Shown one piece after another: positions 8,455 to 15,433 of a stretch of 20,627 bases of DNA (the stretch's first letter is position 1; every line of letters begins with the position of its first letter). The notes below the pieces were generated by a model that saw only the letters and a list, made by a program, of their open reading frames with translations, searched no databases and had not been told where the DNA came from. The stretch lies in contig JBBQCF010000014.1 of assembly GCA_038318455.1 (NCBI GenBank), positions 1 to 20,627 of the forward strand. Direction: 5' to 3'. Position numbers and translations under genes: made by a program. The stretch is from UBA12068 sp038318455 (GTDB lineage Bacteria > Patescibacteriota > Minisyncoccia > Moranbacterales > GWC2-37-73).

Positions 8455-8482
8455 TTATCCACTTGTGCACAAGTTATCCACA
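8455..8482 (+). promoter_or_regulatory. DnaA-box cluster around a perfect palindrome
   Basis: TTATCCACA (8474-8482) is a perfect consensus DnaA box. TTATCCACT (8455-8463), 19 bp upstream in the same orientation, differs at the last base. Between and overlapping them is a perfect 14-bp palindrome ACTTGTGCACAAGT (8461-8474). It reads as TTGTGCACA on both strands (8463-8471 plus, 8464-8472 minus), one mismatch from TTATNCACA. Up to four interlocked DnaA sites therefore fit in 28 bp. The cluster lies about 40 bp upstream of the dnaA -10 box and could also serve autoregulation. Confidence 0.8.
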
Positions 8483-8520
8483 GTAGCTAGGTTGATTTGC
8501 TAGCGGGAGGATGTCAGACA

Positions 8521-8529
8521 TGATATAAT
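8521..8529 (+). promoter_or_regulatory. Candidate extended -10 promoter of dnaA
   Basis: TGATATAAT at 8521-8529 is a perfect extended -10 (TGnTATAAT). No good -35 exists at 16-18 bp upstream, which is tolerated by extended -10 promoters. Transcription would start near 8536 and leave an AT-rich leader of about 160 nt before the dnaA ATG. The DnaA boxes 40-70 bp upstream make autoregulation plausible. Confidence 0.45.
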
Positions 8530-8697
8530 TTTCTGTACGCTATTAACAAGCTAAAATTCACTGTATTAAATAATTTTGTTAATCGAAATTAGGGGTTCAA
8601 GTAGGTTTACTCGAATTGTGATTATGTGACTTTTTTAACTTTAGCAAATAATAAGTTGTTTCTCCCTAGGAGATTCAAATCTTATTTAATAGGGTAA

Positions 8698-10125
8698 ATG
8701 AACAATGCAGAACTTTGGCAGGCAGCACTAGGAGAAATAGAGCTTTCTATTTCGAAAGCAAACTTCAGTACCTGGTTTAAAAACACAACAATTCTTTCCA
8801 AAGAAAATGGCAAGGTTATTATTGGTGTGCCAAATGGTTTTGCAAAAGAGTGGCTAGAAAACAAATATAACACTTATATTTTCAGGGCGCTTAGAAATTT
8901 TCAGGATGACATTAAAGAAATTAGTTGTATTATATATAACAATGAGCAATCAAGTGGCGGTGAAGTAAAGAAAATGGACGTGACTATCCAGCATGGCATA
9001 CAACAAACTTCTCAAAATATGCAACAAAGTCCAGCTTTTGTTCAGCAAACAAATAATCCCCAGCAAGCTGTTGCACCCCATCAAGCTATTAGTGCTTTTG
9101 AAAATAATATAAATACCAGATATACCTTTGAAAATTTTATTATTGGTGAAAATAATGAATTGGCACGCGCAGCTTGCTACGCTGTTTCTCAAAACTTAGG
9201 AAAAATATATAACCCACTTTTTATTTATGGTGGTGTAGGATTGGGGAAAACACATTTATTGCAATCCATTGGAAATGAGGTATTGGCCAATGATCCCTCA
9301 CGTAGGATAAAATATATCACCTCGGAGCGCTTTGCTAATGAGCTAATTGATTCGATCCGCAATCAAACAGTAAATGAATTCAAGTCAGCTTATCAAGCAA
9401 TTGACTTGCTTATAATTGATGATGTGCAATTTTTGGCTGGAAAAGAAAAGACTCAAAATGAATTTTTCCATATTTTCAACACACTTTATCAGATAAATAA
9501 ACAAATTGTTATTAGTTCTGATCGCCCTCCGAAAGCAATCGCAACACTGGAAGATCGTTTGCGCTCACGTTTTGAAGGAGGAATGATTGCTGATATTGGG
9601 AAACCTGACATTGAAACAAGAATAGCAATTCTCAAAACAAAATCTGCCGAAAATAATTTTTACATGGACGAAGAAGCAATCAGATTTATCGCAGAAAATG
9701 TCAAAAACAATATTCGTGAGCTGGAGGGAGCGCTTAATCGTATTATTGGAGCTTGCGAATTTAATAAAAAATTACCGACTCTGAAATTTGTGCAACAAGC
9801 GTTGGCTGAAATAATTTCAAGCGGAAAAAAGAAAGGTGTTCAGTCGCAACATGTCATTGAAGCCATTTCTCAATATTTCAATATTTCAACCAAGGAGTTG
9901 ATTGAAAAAGGACGCAAGAAGGAGATTGCGTATGCTCGTCATATTGCGATGTATTTGATGCGTAGTGAGCTTAATGTTTCATATCCAAGTATTGGCAACC
10001 AATTTGGTGGACGTGACCACACAACAGCTTTGCATGCTTATGAAAAAATCAATAAAGAAATTGAACTTGATGAAAAAGTACGAGAAGATGTGGCTATATT
10101 GAGAGAACGTATATACGCGATATAA
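8698..10125 (+). CDS. dnaA: Chromosomal replication initiator protein DnaA
   Basis: 475 residues with all four DnaA domains. Domain I spans 1-80 (LWQAALGEIELSISKANFSTWF). A Gln-rich linker covers about 90-135. The AAA+ core spans about 140-345, with Walker A GGVGLGKT at 178-185, Walker B LLIIDD at 237-242 and RLRSRFEGG at 287-295. Domain IV is the helix-turn-helix DNA-binding domain, with the signature GGRDHTTALHAY at 437-448. It binds the DnaA boxes just upstream, oligomerises with ATP and opens the origin. The ATG at 8698 is supported by the start of domain I; only a weak AGGG lies 4-7 bases upstream, and a better AGGAG at about 8669 is too far away. Confidence 0.98.
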   Translation: MNNAELWQAALGEIELSISKANFSTWFKNTTILSKENGKVIIGVPNGFAKEWLENKYNTYIFRALRNFQDDIKEISCIIYNNEQSSGGEVKKMDVTIQHGIQQTSQNMQQSPAFVQQTNNPQQAVAPHQAISAFENNINTRYTFENFIIGENNELARAACYAVSQNLGKIYNPLFIYGGVGLGKTHLLQSIGNEVLANDPSRRIKYITSERFANELIDSIRNQTVNEFKSAYQAIDLLIIDDVQFLAGKEKTQNEFFHIFNTLYQINKQIVISSDRPPKAIATLEDRLRSRFEGGMIADIGKPDIETRIAILKTKSAENNFYMDEEAIRFIAENVKNNIRELEGALNRIIGACEFNKKLPTLKFVQQALAEIISSGKKKGVQSQHVIEAISQYFNISTKELIEKGRKKEIAYARHIAMYLMRSELNVSYPSIGNQFGGRDHTTALHAYEKINKEIELDEKVREDVAILRERIYAI

Positions 10126-10164
10126 AGACAAGTTAGACATAATCAGCTTTAAGGAAATAACTAT

Positions 10165-11313
10165 ATGAAATTAACCTGTACGCAAGAAAACTTCAAAAAG
10201 GCCATTTATAGCACCGAAAGAGTTGTTGGAAAGCAAATCACCTTGCCTATTTTGGAAAATATCTTACTTGAGACCGATAATGGAATGCTTAAGATATCAG
10301 CCACTAATTTGGAAATAGGTGTTTTTCTTAAAATTGGAGCAAAAATAGAAGAAGAGGGCAAAATAACCGTTCCGGCAAGATTACTTAGTAATTTTGTGAA
10401 CAATTTACCGTCAGTTAGTACAGTCTCTCTTAGCGTGGTTGATCAGACTCTTCATATTGAAAGTGGCTCATCTAAAGCTCAAATTAAGGGCTTACAAGCT
10501 ACTGACTTTCCAATAATCCCTGAAATGGAAGGAGAATTCCTTTTTTCTTTGCCAGCGCAGGAAATGAGAGAGGCAATTCCACGTTTGATGGTCTGCGTTT
10601 CACTTGACAACACACGCCCTGAACTTACTGGGTTGAATGTTGTACTTGATAAATTAGAGGTCAGATTAGCCGCAACTGATAGTTTTCGCTTAGCAGAGGC
10701 AGTGGTTACTCTCATTAAAGACAATGCTCAAGCATATGACACTTTCATGGAGAAAACAACTTCTATTATTGTGCCATTAAGTACTATTTCTGAAGTTTTT
10801 CGCGTTATTGGTCAGGAAACACAAAATATTCAAATCGGTATCGAAGAAAGTCAGATATTTTTCCAAATTGACAATGTTAGGATTGTTTCAAGACTTATTA
10901 ACGGCAAATATCCGCCATACCAACAGATTATTCCTGAATCCTTCACTACTCGAGTGCTTCTTTCTAAAGAAGACGTTTTGCGTGCAGTGAAAATTGCTGG
11001 AATCTTTACTCACAGTAAGGCGGGAGAAGTGAAATTTACCGTCAATGAGGAAACTAAGGAGGTTTTGGTTCAATCTAAGGCGGAAGAAGTTGGTGAAAAT
11101 AAGACAATTTTGAGCGCTGAAATAACAGGACCTTCTCAAGAAGCACTATTTAATCCACGTTATATGGCTGATGGCCTGCAGGCAATTTCAACTTCAAATC
11201 TGGTCTTGCTTATGAATAGTGGTTCTTCTCCAGCAGTTTTGCGCATGGTGCAAGGAGAAAAGAAAGAAGAAATGCTGAATTACACCTATATTATAATGCC
11301 AATTAAGAATTAA
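10165..11313 (+). CDS. dnaN: DNA polymerase III sliding clamp, beta subunit
   Basis: 382 residues, near the normal length of the three-domain clamp. Family landmarks are MKLTCTQENFKKAI at the start, TLPILENILLE, LQATDFP, DNTRPELTGLNVV with RLAATDSFRLA after it, and INGKYPPYQQIIP; the C-terminal tail ends in YTYIIMPIKN. The ring-shaped dimer holds Pol III, and other clamp-binding proteins such as MutS or ligase, on DNA. The gene follows dnaA by 39 bp with a good Shine-Dalgarno AAGGA at 10151-10155 placed 9 bases before the ATG, so the two probably share a transcript. Confidence 0.98.
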   Translation: MKLTCTQENFKKAIYSTERVVGKQITLPILENILLETDNGMLKISATNLEIGVFLKIGAKIEEEGKITVPARLLSNFVNNLPSVSTVSLSVVDQTLHIESGSSKAQIKGLQATDFPIIPEMEGEFLFSLPAQEMREAIPRLMVCVSLDNTRPELTGLNVVLDKLEVRLAATDSFRLAEAVVTLIKDNAQAYDTFMEKTTSIIVPLSTISEVFRVIGQETQNIQIGIEESQIFFQIDNVRIVSRLINGKYPPYQQIIPESFTTRVLLSKEDVLRAVKIAGIFTHSKAGEVKFTVNEETKEVLVQSKAEEVGENKTILSAEITGPSQEALFNPRYMADGLQAISTSNLVLLMNSGSSPAVLRMVQGEKKEEMLNYTYIIMPIKN

Positions 11314-11440
11314 AGTCTATCCAGGCAGTAAAATTTGAAGAGTGGGGAAGATTAATTTGTTGATATTTAGCTTTAAATAGGGTAATTTAAAATATATAAA
11401 ATCGAAATTTGGCCGATGGCCATTCGATCTTTACTGTCGG

Positions 11441-11725
11441 ATGAAAACATTAGGATCTTTTATAAGTAAAAAAACCCTAGAAAGGGGAAATTTTGTTGAT
11501 CAACAGACTGTTTTTTATATTTTTATTCGAATTATCAAAGAAGAATATGGTAAACAGGGAATTGAACATATCGTTCCCGTGTCCTTTAGAGAAAGGAGAA
11601 TCGAGCTTAAGATTTCTGGCAATATCTGGGAGAGTGAAATTTTGCTTAGAAAAAAGCAAATTATAGCCTTATTAAACAAAGAATTGGGGGGAGAGGAAAT
11701 TGCTGATTTAGCAGTGACTCAATAA
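11441..11725 (+). CDS. DUF721/DciA-like replicative helicase-loader candidate
   Basis: 94 residues. The centre and C-terminus fit the DUF721 (DciA) pattern: an N-terminal helix (TVFYIFIRIIKEEYG), then HIVPVSFRERRIELKISGNIW, then a long helix with ILLRKKQIIALLNKELGG and a final IADLAV strand. This matches the family's p.sf..g.l.i.v.s..W..el.llk...i..ln outline, including the conserved Trp. DciA loads the DnaB helicase in bacteria that lack DnaC/DnaI. The reading frame is open upstream to 11381 but contains no other ATG/GTG/TTG, so ATG 11441 is the start; it has no evident Shine-Dalgarno. The gap after dnaN is 127 bp. The position beside dnaA-dnaN supports a replication role. Remote homology is judged by eye, hence moderate confidence. 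Confidence 0.65.
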   Translation: MKTLGSFISKKTLERGNFVDQQTVFYIFIRIIKEEYGKQGIEHIVPVSFRERRIELKISGNIWESEILLRKKQIIALLNKELGGEEIADLAVTQ

Positions 11726-11734
11726 TTAGCATAT

Positions 11735-11823
11735 ACAACACAAAAGCCAAAAACCTTTAGTATTTGAAATTTTATGTTATTTTGGCGTGTGTTTGTCAAA
11801 TATTATCGTAATCCTTGCCAAAA
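11735..11823 (+). promoter_or_regulatory. Possible alternative RNA hairpins upstream of rpsT
   Basis: GCCAAAA at 11746-11752 pairs with TTTTGGC at 11780-11786; the stem extends outwards as ACAACACA (11735-11742) with TGTGTTTGT (11788-11796) with small bulges. A second GCCAAAA at 11817-11823 could pair with the same TTTTGGC instead, so the two hairpins exclude each other. No U-tract follows the first, so it is not a standard terminator. It may be a dciA 3' end structure or an rpsT leader switch. Confidence 0.3.
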
Positions 11824-11843
11824 GAGATAAGACGTGTTAATAA
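11815..11843 (+). promoter_or_regulatory. Weak candidate promoter of rpsT
   Basis: TTGCCA (11815-11820), 17-bp spacer, TAATAA (11838-11843). The spacing is ideal and each box has only moderate agreement with consensus. It lies about 90 bp upstream of the rpsT start in an AT-rich 208-bp gap, where other -10-like AT strings also occur. Offered as the best of several weak options. Confidence 0.25.
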
Positions 11844-11933
11844 TAGATAGAACTAATATATTATAAACAATTAATTTTATTGAGTTTGCCTTTTCCTAAT
11901 GCTCTCAGGAGAAAGTGAATTCCAAATACGGAC

Positions 11934-12206
11934 GTGCCAATCAAAAAATCAGCCAAAAAATACATGCGAGTTACTGATCGCAAAACAATTAAGAACAAAA
12001 TCGTAAAAGGAATTTTCCGAAATGCTATTAAGGATACCAAGGAAAATATTTCAGCTGGAAAAGTAGCTGAAGCTCAAGAATTGCTCAAAAAAGCTATTAA
12101 GGCACTTGATAAAGCTGCACAAAAGAAAGTTATCAAAAAAAATACTGCTGCTCGCAAAAAATCAAGACTTAACGCTGAAGTTAAAAAACTTGCACTCAAA
12201 AAATAG
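11934..12206 (+). CDS. rpsT: 30S ribosomal protein S20
   Basis: 90 residues, very basic, two long helices, typical S20. It begins (M)PIKKSAKKYMRVTDRK like the family's MPxIKSAKKR start and ends in a Lys-rich tail (LNAEVKKLALKK). S20 binds 16S rRNA early in 30S assembly. The start is GTG 11934: the frame has no ATG upstream and meets a TGA at 11916-11918. The best Shine-Dalgarno (AGGAGA, 11907-11912) is about 21 bases before the GTG, unusually distant, and only a weak GGA lies nearby. A non-AUG start and poor ribosome site recall the inefficient, autoregulated S20 start of E. coli, but regulation here is inferred. It is followed by a strong terminator. Confidence 0.95.
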   Translation: MPIKKSAKKYMRVTDRKTIKNKIVKGIFRNAIKDTKENISAGKVAEAQELLKKAIKALDKAAQKKVIKKNTAARKKSRLNAEVKKLALKK

Positions 12207-12230
12207 TTTTTTAATAAACTTTGCTCAATA

Positions 12231-12261
12231 AAAAAACAACGAAGAAATTCGTTGTTTTTTT
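12231..12261. terminator. Bidirectional Rho-independent terminator between rpsT and holA
   Basis: A perfect 13-bp stem AAAAAACAACGAA (12231-12243) and its complement (12248-12260), closed by a GAAA tetraloop and bordered by A-runs on one side and T-runs on the other. Either strand therefore gives a hairpin plus U-tract. It lies between the convergent rpsT and holA stop codons, exactly where both transcripts must end. Confidence 0.92.
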
Positions 12262-12274
12262 ATGGAACTATATT

Positions 12275-13240
12275 TTAAAGAGAGGCAATGAATATATCTA
12301 AGGCGAGAATAGGATCGGTTTTGCCAGTCTTGGCATTAAAATCTATTTCAGCCAAGTCGCGAAGCATTTGCTTGGTTTTTTCTTCATTCAAATTTCTAAT
12401 CTGGGAAAGTGATTTTTGCACTACATAGGGATGAATGCCAGAAGCTTGTGCAATTTGCGGAGCGCTTGTCATGCCTTGCCAATAAAAGTCACCAATCTTA
12501 AGCAGTGTTCTGATTTGATAAGTGTACATTGAAAGAATATAAAAAACATCTTCACCTTTGGCAAGTTGCTGATGCAAAAGACCCAGAGCTCTCGCCTTAT
12601 TTCCACTAGCAAGCGCTTCAATAGTTTCAAACATGGTGGAATCAACCTTGGATTTTACTAATAATATTATGTCAGCTTCAGAAATCTCACCAACATTTTT
12701 GTAGTTAACTAATTTTGTAAGCTCATTACTTAAAATATAAAGATCATTTCCTGTTGAGGCCAGCAGCATGTTCAAGGCATTTCGTGAGAAAGTTATTTCA
12801 GGGGAAAGTTTTTTAGTATAATCCATTGCCCATTTTGACAAAGCCGTTCCTTCGATAGCTGTAAATTCTTGCCTTTTGGCAGTTTTAAACAAAAATTTGT
12901 AGAGTGCTCCATTTTTCTTGGGACTAATATTTTCATAAAAAATAACAGTCGTGAGGGGATCCGTTACTAGTGTGGTGTTTGATTTTAATAGTGCGAGAAC
13001 TTCTTTTTGCTGATCAGAGGAACCAGTGCTCATAGCATTTTTTATGAGAACTAATTTTTCAGTTGAAAAAAGTCCTTGTGCGGAAAAAATATTTGCAAGT
13101 GGCATTAGCGTGCTGGAATCTCCATAGTCAAGAGTGCTCAAGTCTATGCCCGAGCTGTTCTTTTGAATATATTCAATTTTGATGGTGCTTAATTTTTCGC
13201 CAGAACTGAAACTGTCAGCACCATATAAAAATATAATCAT
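12275..13240 (-). CDS. holA: DNA polymerase III delta subunit (clamp-loader wrench)
   Basis: 321 residues with the HolA pattern. An N-terminal P-loop-like domain begins MIIFLYGADSFSSGEKLSTI. Motifs FSAQGLFSTEKLVLIKN and TTVIFYENISPKK follow, a lysine-rich middle (KRQEFTAIEGTALSKWAMDY) and LASTGNDLYILSNELTKLVNY, and the C-terminal clamp-loader collar carries TMFETIEALASGNKARALGLLHQQLAKGE. Delta opens the beta ring during loading, so it is a direct partner of the dnaN product encoded 1 kb away. It closes the minus-strand run trmB-polA-mutM-DUF3048-holA and ends at the shared terminator. A 148-bp repeat-bearing gap separates it from the DUF3048 gene. The start is ATG 13240. Confidence 0.9.
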   Translation of the reverse strand: MIIFLYGADSFSSGEKLSTIKIEYIQKNSSGIDLSTLDYGDSSTLMPLANIFSAQGLFSTEKLVLIKNAMSTGSSDQQKEVLALLKSNTTLVTDPLTTVIFYENISPKKNGALYKFLFKTAKRQEFTAIEGTALSKWAMDYTKKLSPEITFSRNALNMLLASTGNDLYILSNELTKLVNYKNVGEISEADIILLVKSKVDSTMFETIEALASGNKARALGLLHQQLAKGEDVFYILSMYTYQIRTLLKIGDFYWQGMTSAPQIAQASGIHPYVVQKSLSQIRNLNEEKTKQMLRDLAEIDFNAKTGKTDPILALDIFIASL

Positions 13241-13269
13241 ATTTTTTAATAAACAAATTCTAAATAAAA

Positions 13270-13357
13270 AATTCCAAACAAATCACAAATTTCAACAGTA
13301 TCTTAAACCACAAAAGGGTCTATTTGAATATTTTAATTTGTGTATTTATTTGGAATT
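13270..13357. repeat. AT-rich imperfect inverted repeat in the DUF3048-holA gap
   Basis: Left arm 13270-13291 (AATTCCAAACAAATCACAAATT) and right arm 13335-13357 are complementary apart from one mismatch and one inserted base, separated by a 43-nt loop. The flanks carry further TTTGGAATTTG/AGAATTTG-like short words, suggesting a degenerate repeat family rather than a designed terminator. It could fold in the transcript between two co-directional genes. Confidence 0.6.
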
Positions 13358-13388
13358 TGTTTTTTTATTTCGTGTGATTTGCGAGGGT

Positions 13389-14489
13389 TTAGCTTACTGG
13401 CGTCCATTTTAATGCTTGACCTGGATCTATAATGTTTACCCAAATTTGACCAGGCACAAATTTTATTTCTTGTCCTTGTTCATCTGTAAAGGTAAGTTTG
13501 CTCTCAATTTTACTTTTATCTTTTTTCCAAGTTCCTTTGTATTGCTGGCCATTCATATAAAAGAAAGCTGTACCTGAATCAGCTTGGTCAAACCATGGAT
13601 CTCCGATTTGAACATTGACATATTGCTCACCGACTTTGATTGGTGCGGCATCAGCAATCATCACGACAATGTTTTTAGGAGCGATCTTCGCACCATTATT
13701 TCTGTCAGTATCTGCAACTCCTCCCCATTCTCTGAAATACGAGTTGCTTTCTTTGTCGTAAGTGTAGTTAATGTCAAAAGGTTTTGCATAAGCAACTCTA
13801 AGTGTCCCGCCGCTTGGACGTTGATCAATAGTTGCTTCAGCTTGATGTGGATATCCTGAAAAATGATTTTCACTGCTATATCCAAATGCTTGAGCTCCCT
13901 CAAGAAGACTTGAGAATTTTGCATATCCAGTATCGACTCCGCGCATGTTGCCAACAGCATCTTTCCGGAAGCAATATTTTCCAGCTGATTTTCCAGCATC
14001 ATCATTGCAGTTCATATCATCAATAATCCCACTATTTAGCACGCTTTTGAATTCCTCAATGTCAGCTCTGCCCCAATGAACATAAATCGAATCTAAACTT
14101 TTAGCTAGATGCACAAAATCATGACGAGCACTGCGCAATGAACCAACCTCTTCAGGAATATTGCAACCATAAACTCCCATTAAACGAGTGATACTTCCAT
14201 AAACAGCAACCATTTCAAATGCCATATCAGCCTGCGAAAGTCCTGCAAGTGGACGAGCAGCGACATCAGCTGGCTGCATGACAGCAAAAGTTCGCTTGTT
14301 CCAATTATCGCAAGCTATTCCAGTAATAGGGCTTACATTTCCTGAATTGGCTGGACCAGTAGTTTGATCGGAAATTCCATTTATTTGAATTTGCTTGGCA
14401 GTATTTTTTTTACCGCTAGTGAAATAAAAAATCGCTCCAACGATAATTGCACTTATGGCTACAATAATACCAATCTGCTTTCTACTCAT
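13389..14489 (-). CDS. DUF3048 (YerB-like) membrane-anchored extracytoplasmic protein
   Basis: 366 residues. Residues 5-24 are a hydrophobic N-terminal anchor (IGIIVAISAIIVGAIFYF) without a lipobox cysteine, followed by a Thr/Lys-rich linker. The N-terminal DUF3048 domain shows SPITGIACDNW, ARPLAGLSQADMAFEM, GSITRLMGVYGC, EEVGSLRSARHDFVHLAK and DSIYVHWGRADIEEF. The C-terminal DUF3048_C domain begins near IGDPWFDQADSGTAFFYMNG and ends WVNIIDPGQALKWTPVS. YerB-type proteins are envelope proteins of unknown biochemical role. The gene lies 19 bp after mutM in the same direction. The family assignment is firm; no function can be claimed. Confidence 0.85.
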   Translation of the reverse strand: MSRKQIGIIVAISAIIVGAIFYFTSGKKNTAKQIQINGISDQTTGPANSGNVSPITGIACDNWNKRTFAVMQPADVAARPLAGLSQADMAFEMVAVYGSITRLMGVYGCNIPEEVGSLRSARHDFVHLAKSLDSIYVHWGRADIEEFKSVLNSGIIDDMNCNDDAGKSAGKYCFRKDAVGNMRGVDTGYAKFSSLLEGAQAFGYSSENHFSGYPHQAEATIDQRPSGGTLRVAYAKPFDINYTYDKESNSYFREWGGVADTDRNNGAKIAPKNIVVMIADAAPIKVGEQYVNVQIGDPWFDQADSGTAFFYMNGQQYKGTWKKDKSKIESKLTFTDEQGQEIKFVPGQIWVNIIDPGQALKWTPVS

Positions 14490-14508
14490 TTATTTTTTTG
14501 TTATTTTA

Positions 14509-15333
14509 TTAATTTTGACATGTTGGACAATGAAAAGTGCTTCTCTGTTCAACGATATTCTTTATGATTATTGTATCACACTTCGTGCATTTTTTGCCAG
14601 CTTTTCCATATACTTTCAGATGATTTTGAAAACTGCCTTTTTTTCCTTTTGCGTCGCGATAATCACTGATGGAAGTTCCTCGAAGCTTAATAGCCTTGGT
14701 TAGAATTTTTAAAACAGATTTATATAGAGATTCCATCTCTTTTTTATTTAAAGTGTGAATTTTTCTAAGGGGATTTAATTTTGCATCGTATGGGATTTCG
14801 GAAGCGTAAATATTTCCAATACCCGAAATAAGAGATTGATCCATTAAGATACTTTTGATACTTTTGTTTTTTTTGCGATTAATAATACTTATGAAATTTT
14901 GCAAAGTAAAATTTTTATTAAAAGGGTCTATTCCTTTAGTTGTTTCAATTTCAGAAAGTTTCGTTTTGTTGACAAGTTCAATGGTTGCGAATTTGCGAAT
15001 ATCATGAAATTCTAATTTTTTATTTTTTTTAAAATAAAAGGCGTGATGCAAGTGCTTGTTTTTTGTTTGCTGATCGATTACTGATGACCGATCACTAATA
15101 ATTAATTTTCCAGTCATTTTTAAATGAATCAGAATAAAAGTTTTATTAGAAAGTTCAATTACAATATTTTTGCTTAATCTGGTAATTTTTAATATTTTTT
15201 CCCCAACAATTTTATTTGCAATCTTGTTTGTTTTGATTCCTTTTTCAAAGTCCGTCCAAAAACCGGTGATTGTGTCACCGGTTAATATTTGCAAGTCATT
15301 TACTACTGTTTGTACTTCTGGCAATTCAGGCAC
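14509..15333 (-). CDS. mutM: Formamidopyrimidine-DNA glycosylase (Fpg/MutM)
   Basis: A base-excision repair enzyme that removes 8-oxoguanine and nicks the abasic site. The start is placed at GTG 15333, so that the product begins MPELPEVQTV: after Met removal Pro2 must be the N-terminal nucleophile. Upstream in-frame starts (ATG 15342 giving MTQVPELPEV, and one at 15363) would bury the proline and abolish catalysis. Other landmarks are RLSKNIVIEL with the conserved lysine, HLKMTGKL, DIRKFATIEL, the H2TH region with LISGIGNIYASEIPYDAKLNP, and a C-terminal zinc finger CTKC...CPTC (FHCPTCQN at the end). About 274 residues, normal length. It sits between polA and the DUF3048 gene. Confidence 0.92.
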   Translation of the reverse strand: MPELPEVQTVVNDLQILTGDTITGFWTDFEKGIKTNKIANKIVGEKILKITRLSKNIVIELSNKTFILIHLKMTGKLIISDRSSVIDQQTKNKHLHHAFYFKKNKKLEFHDIRKFATIELVNKTKLSEIETTKGIDPFNKNFTLQNFISIINRKKNKSIKSILMDQSLISGIGNIYASEIPYDAKLNPLRKIHTLNKKEMESLYKSVLKILTKAIKLRGTSISDYRDAKGKKGSFQNHLKVYGKAGKKCTKCDTIIIKNIVEQRSTFHCPTCQN

Positions 15334-15340
15334 TTGAGTC

Positions 15341-15375
15341 ATGGAACGTGAAACACATAGCATGGAACATTTTGC
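15341..15375. repeat. Degenerate heptanucleotide array A
   Basis: Consecutive 7-mers on the plus strand read ATGGAAC, GTGAAAC, ACATAGC, ATGGAAC, ATTTTGC, all ending in C and two identical (15341-15347 and 15362-15368). It lies just upstream of the mutM start and continues into it. Confidence 0.5.
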
Positions 15376-15389
15376 TATAGGATGCGCGT

Positions 15390-15431
15390 TTTATGTTTAT
15401 TGTATTTACGTTATGCGATTTGCGTTATGCG
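15390..15431. repeat. Degenerate heptanucleotide array B
   Basis: Six consecutive 7-mers: TTTATGT, TTATTGT, ATTTACG, TTATGCG, ATTTGCG, TTATGCG. The last four form a 14-bp tandem duplication with one difference (15404-15417, 15418-15431). The array stops two bases before the polA stop codon, so the whole 100-bp polA-mutM gap is mostly 7-nt periodic sequence. Confidence 0.65.
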
Positions 15432-15433
15432 CG

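Larger units (their letters stand above)
8123..8697. other. Replication origin region (oriC)
   Basis: A 575-bp gene-free, AT-rich interval between divergently transcribed rpmH and dnaA, the classical bacterial oriC position. It contains clustered DnaA-box sequences (8367-8375 on minus; 8455-8482), a very AT-rich stretch on the origin-proximal side of the cluster (8265-8450) and another towards dnaA (8540-8697) that could serve as unwinding region. It also holds the candidate rpmH promoter and an extended -10 for dnaA. I could not identify a convincing DnaA-trio. Origin function is inferred from position plus boxes; GC skew over the whole chromosome would settle it. Confidence 0.85.

Noticed and set aside
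8483..8510. TAG-containing trinucleotides after the last DnaA box, as a DnaA-trio
   Set aside because: Only two TAG words in irregular spacing; the three-base periodicity expected of a trio is not present.
11410..11422. TGGCC-GAT-GGCCA dyad before the dciA-like gene
   Set aside because: A 5-bp stem with a 3-base loop and no promoter element nearby; could be chance.
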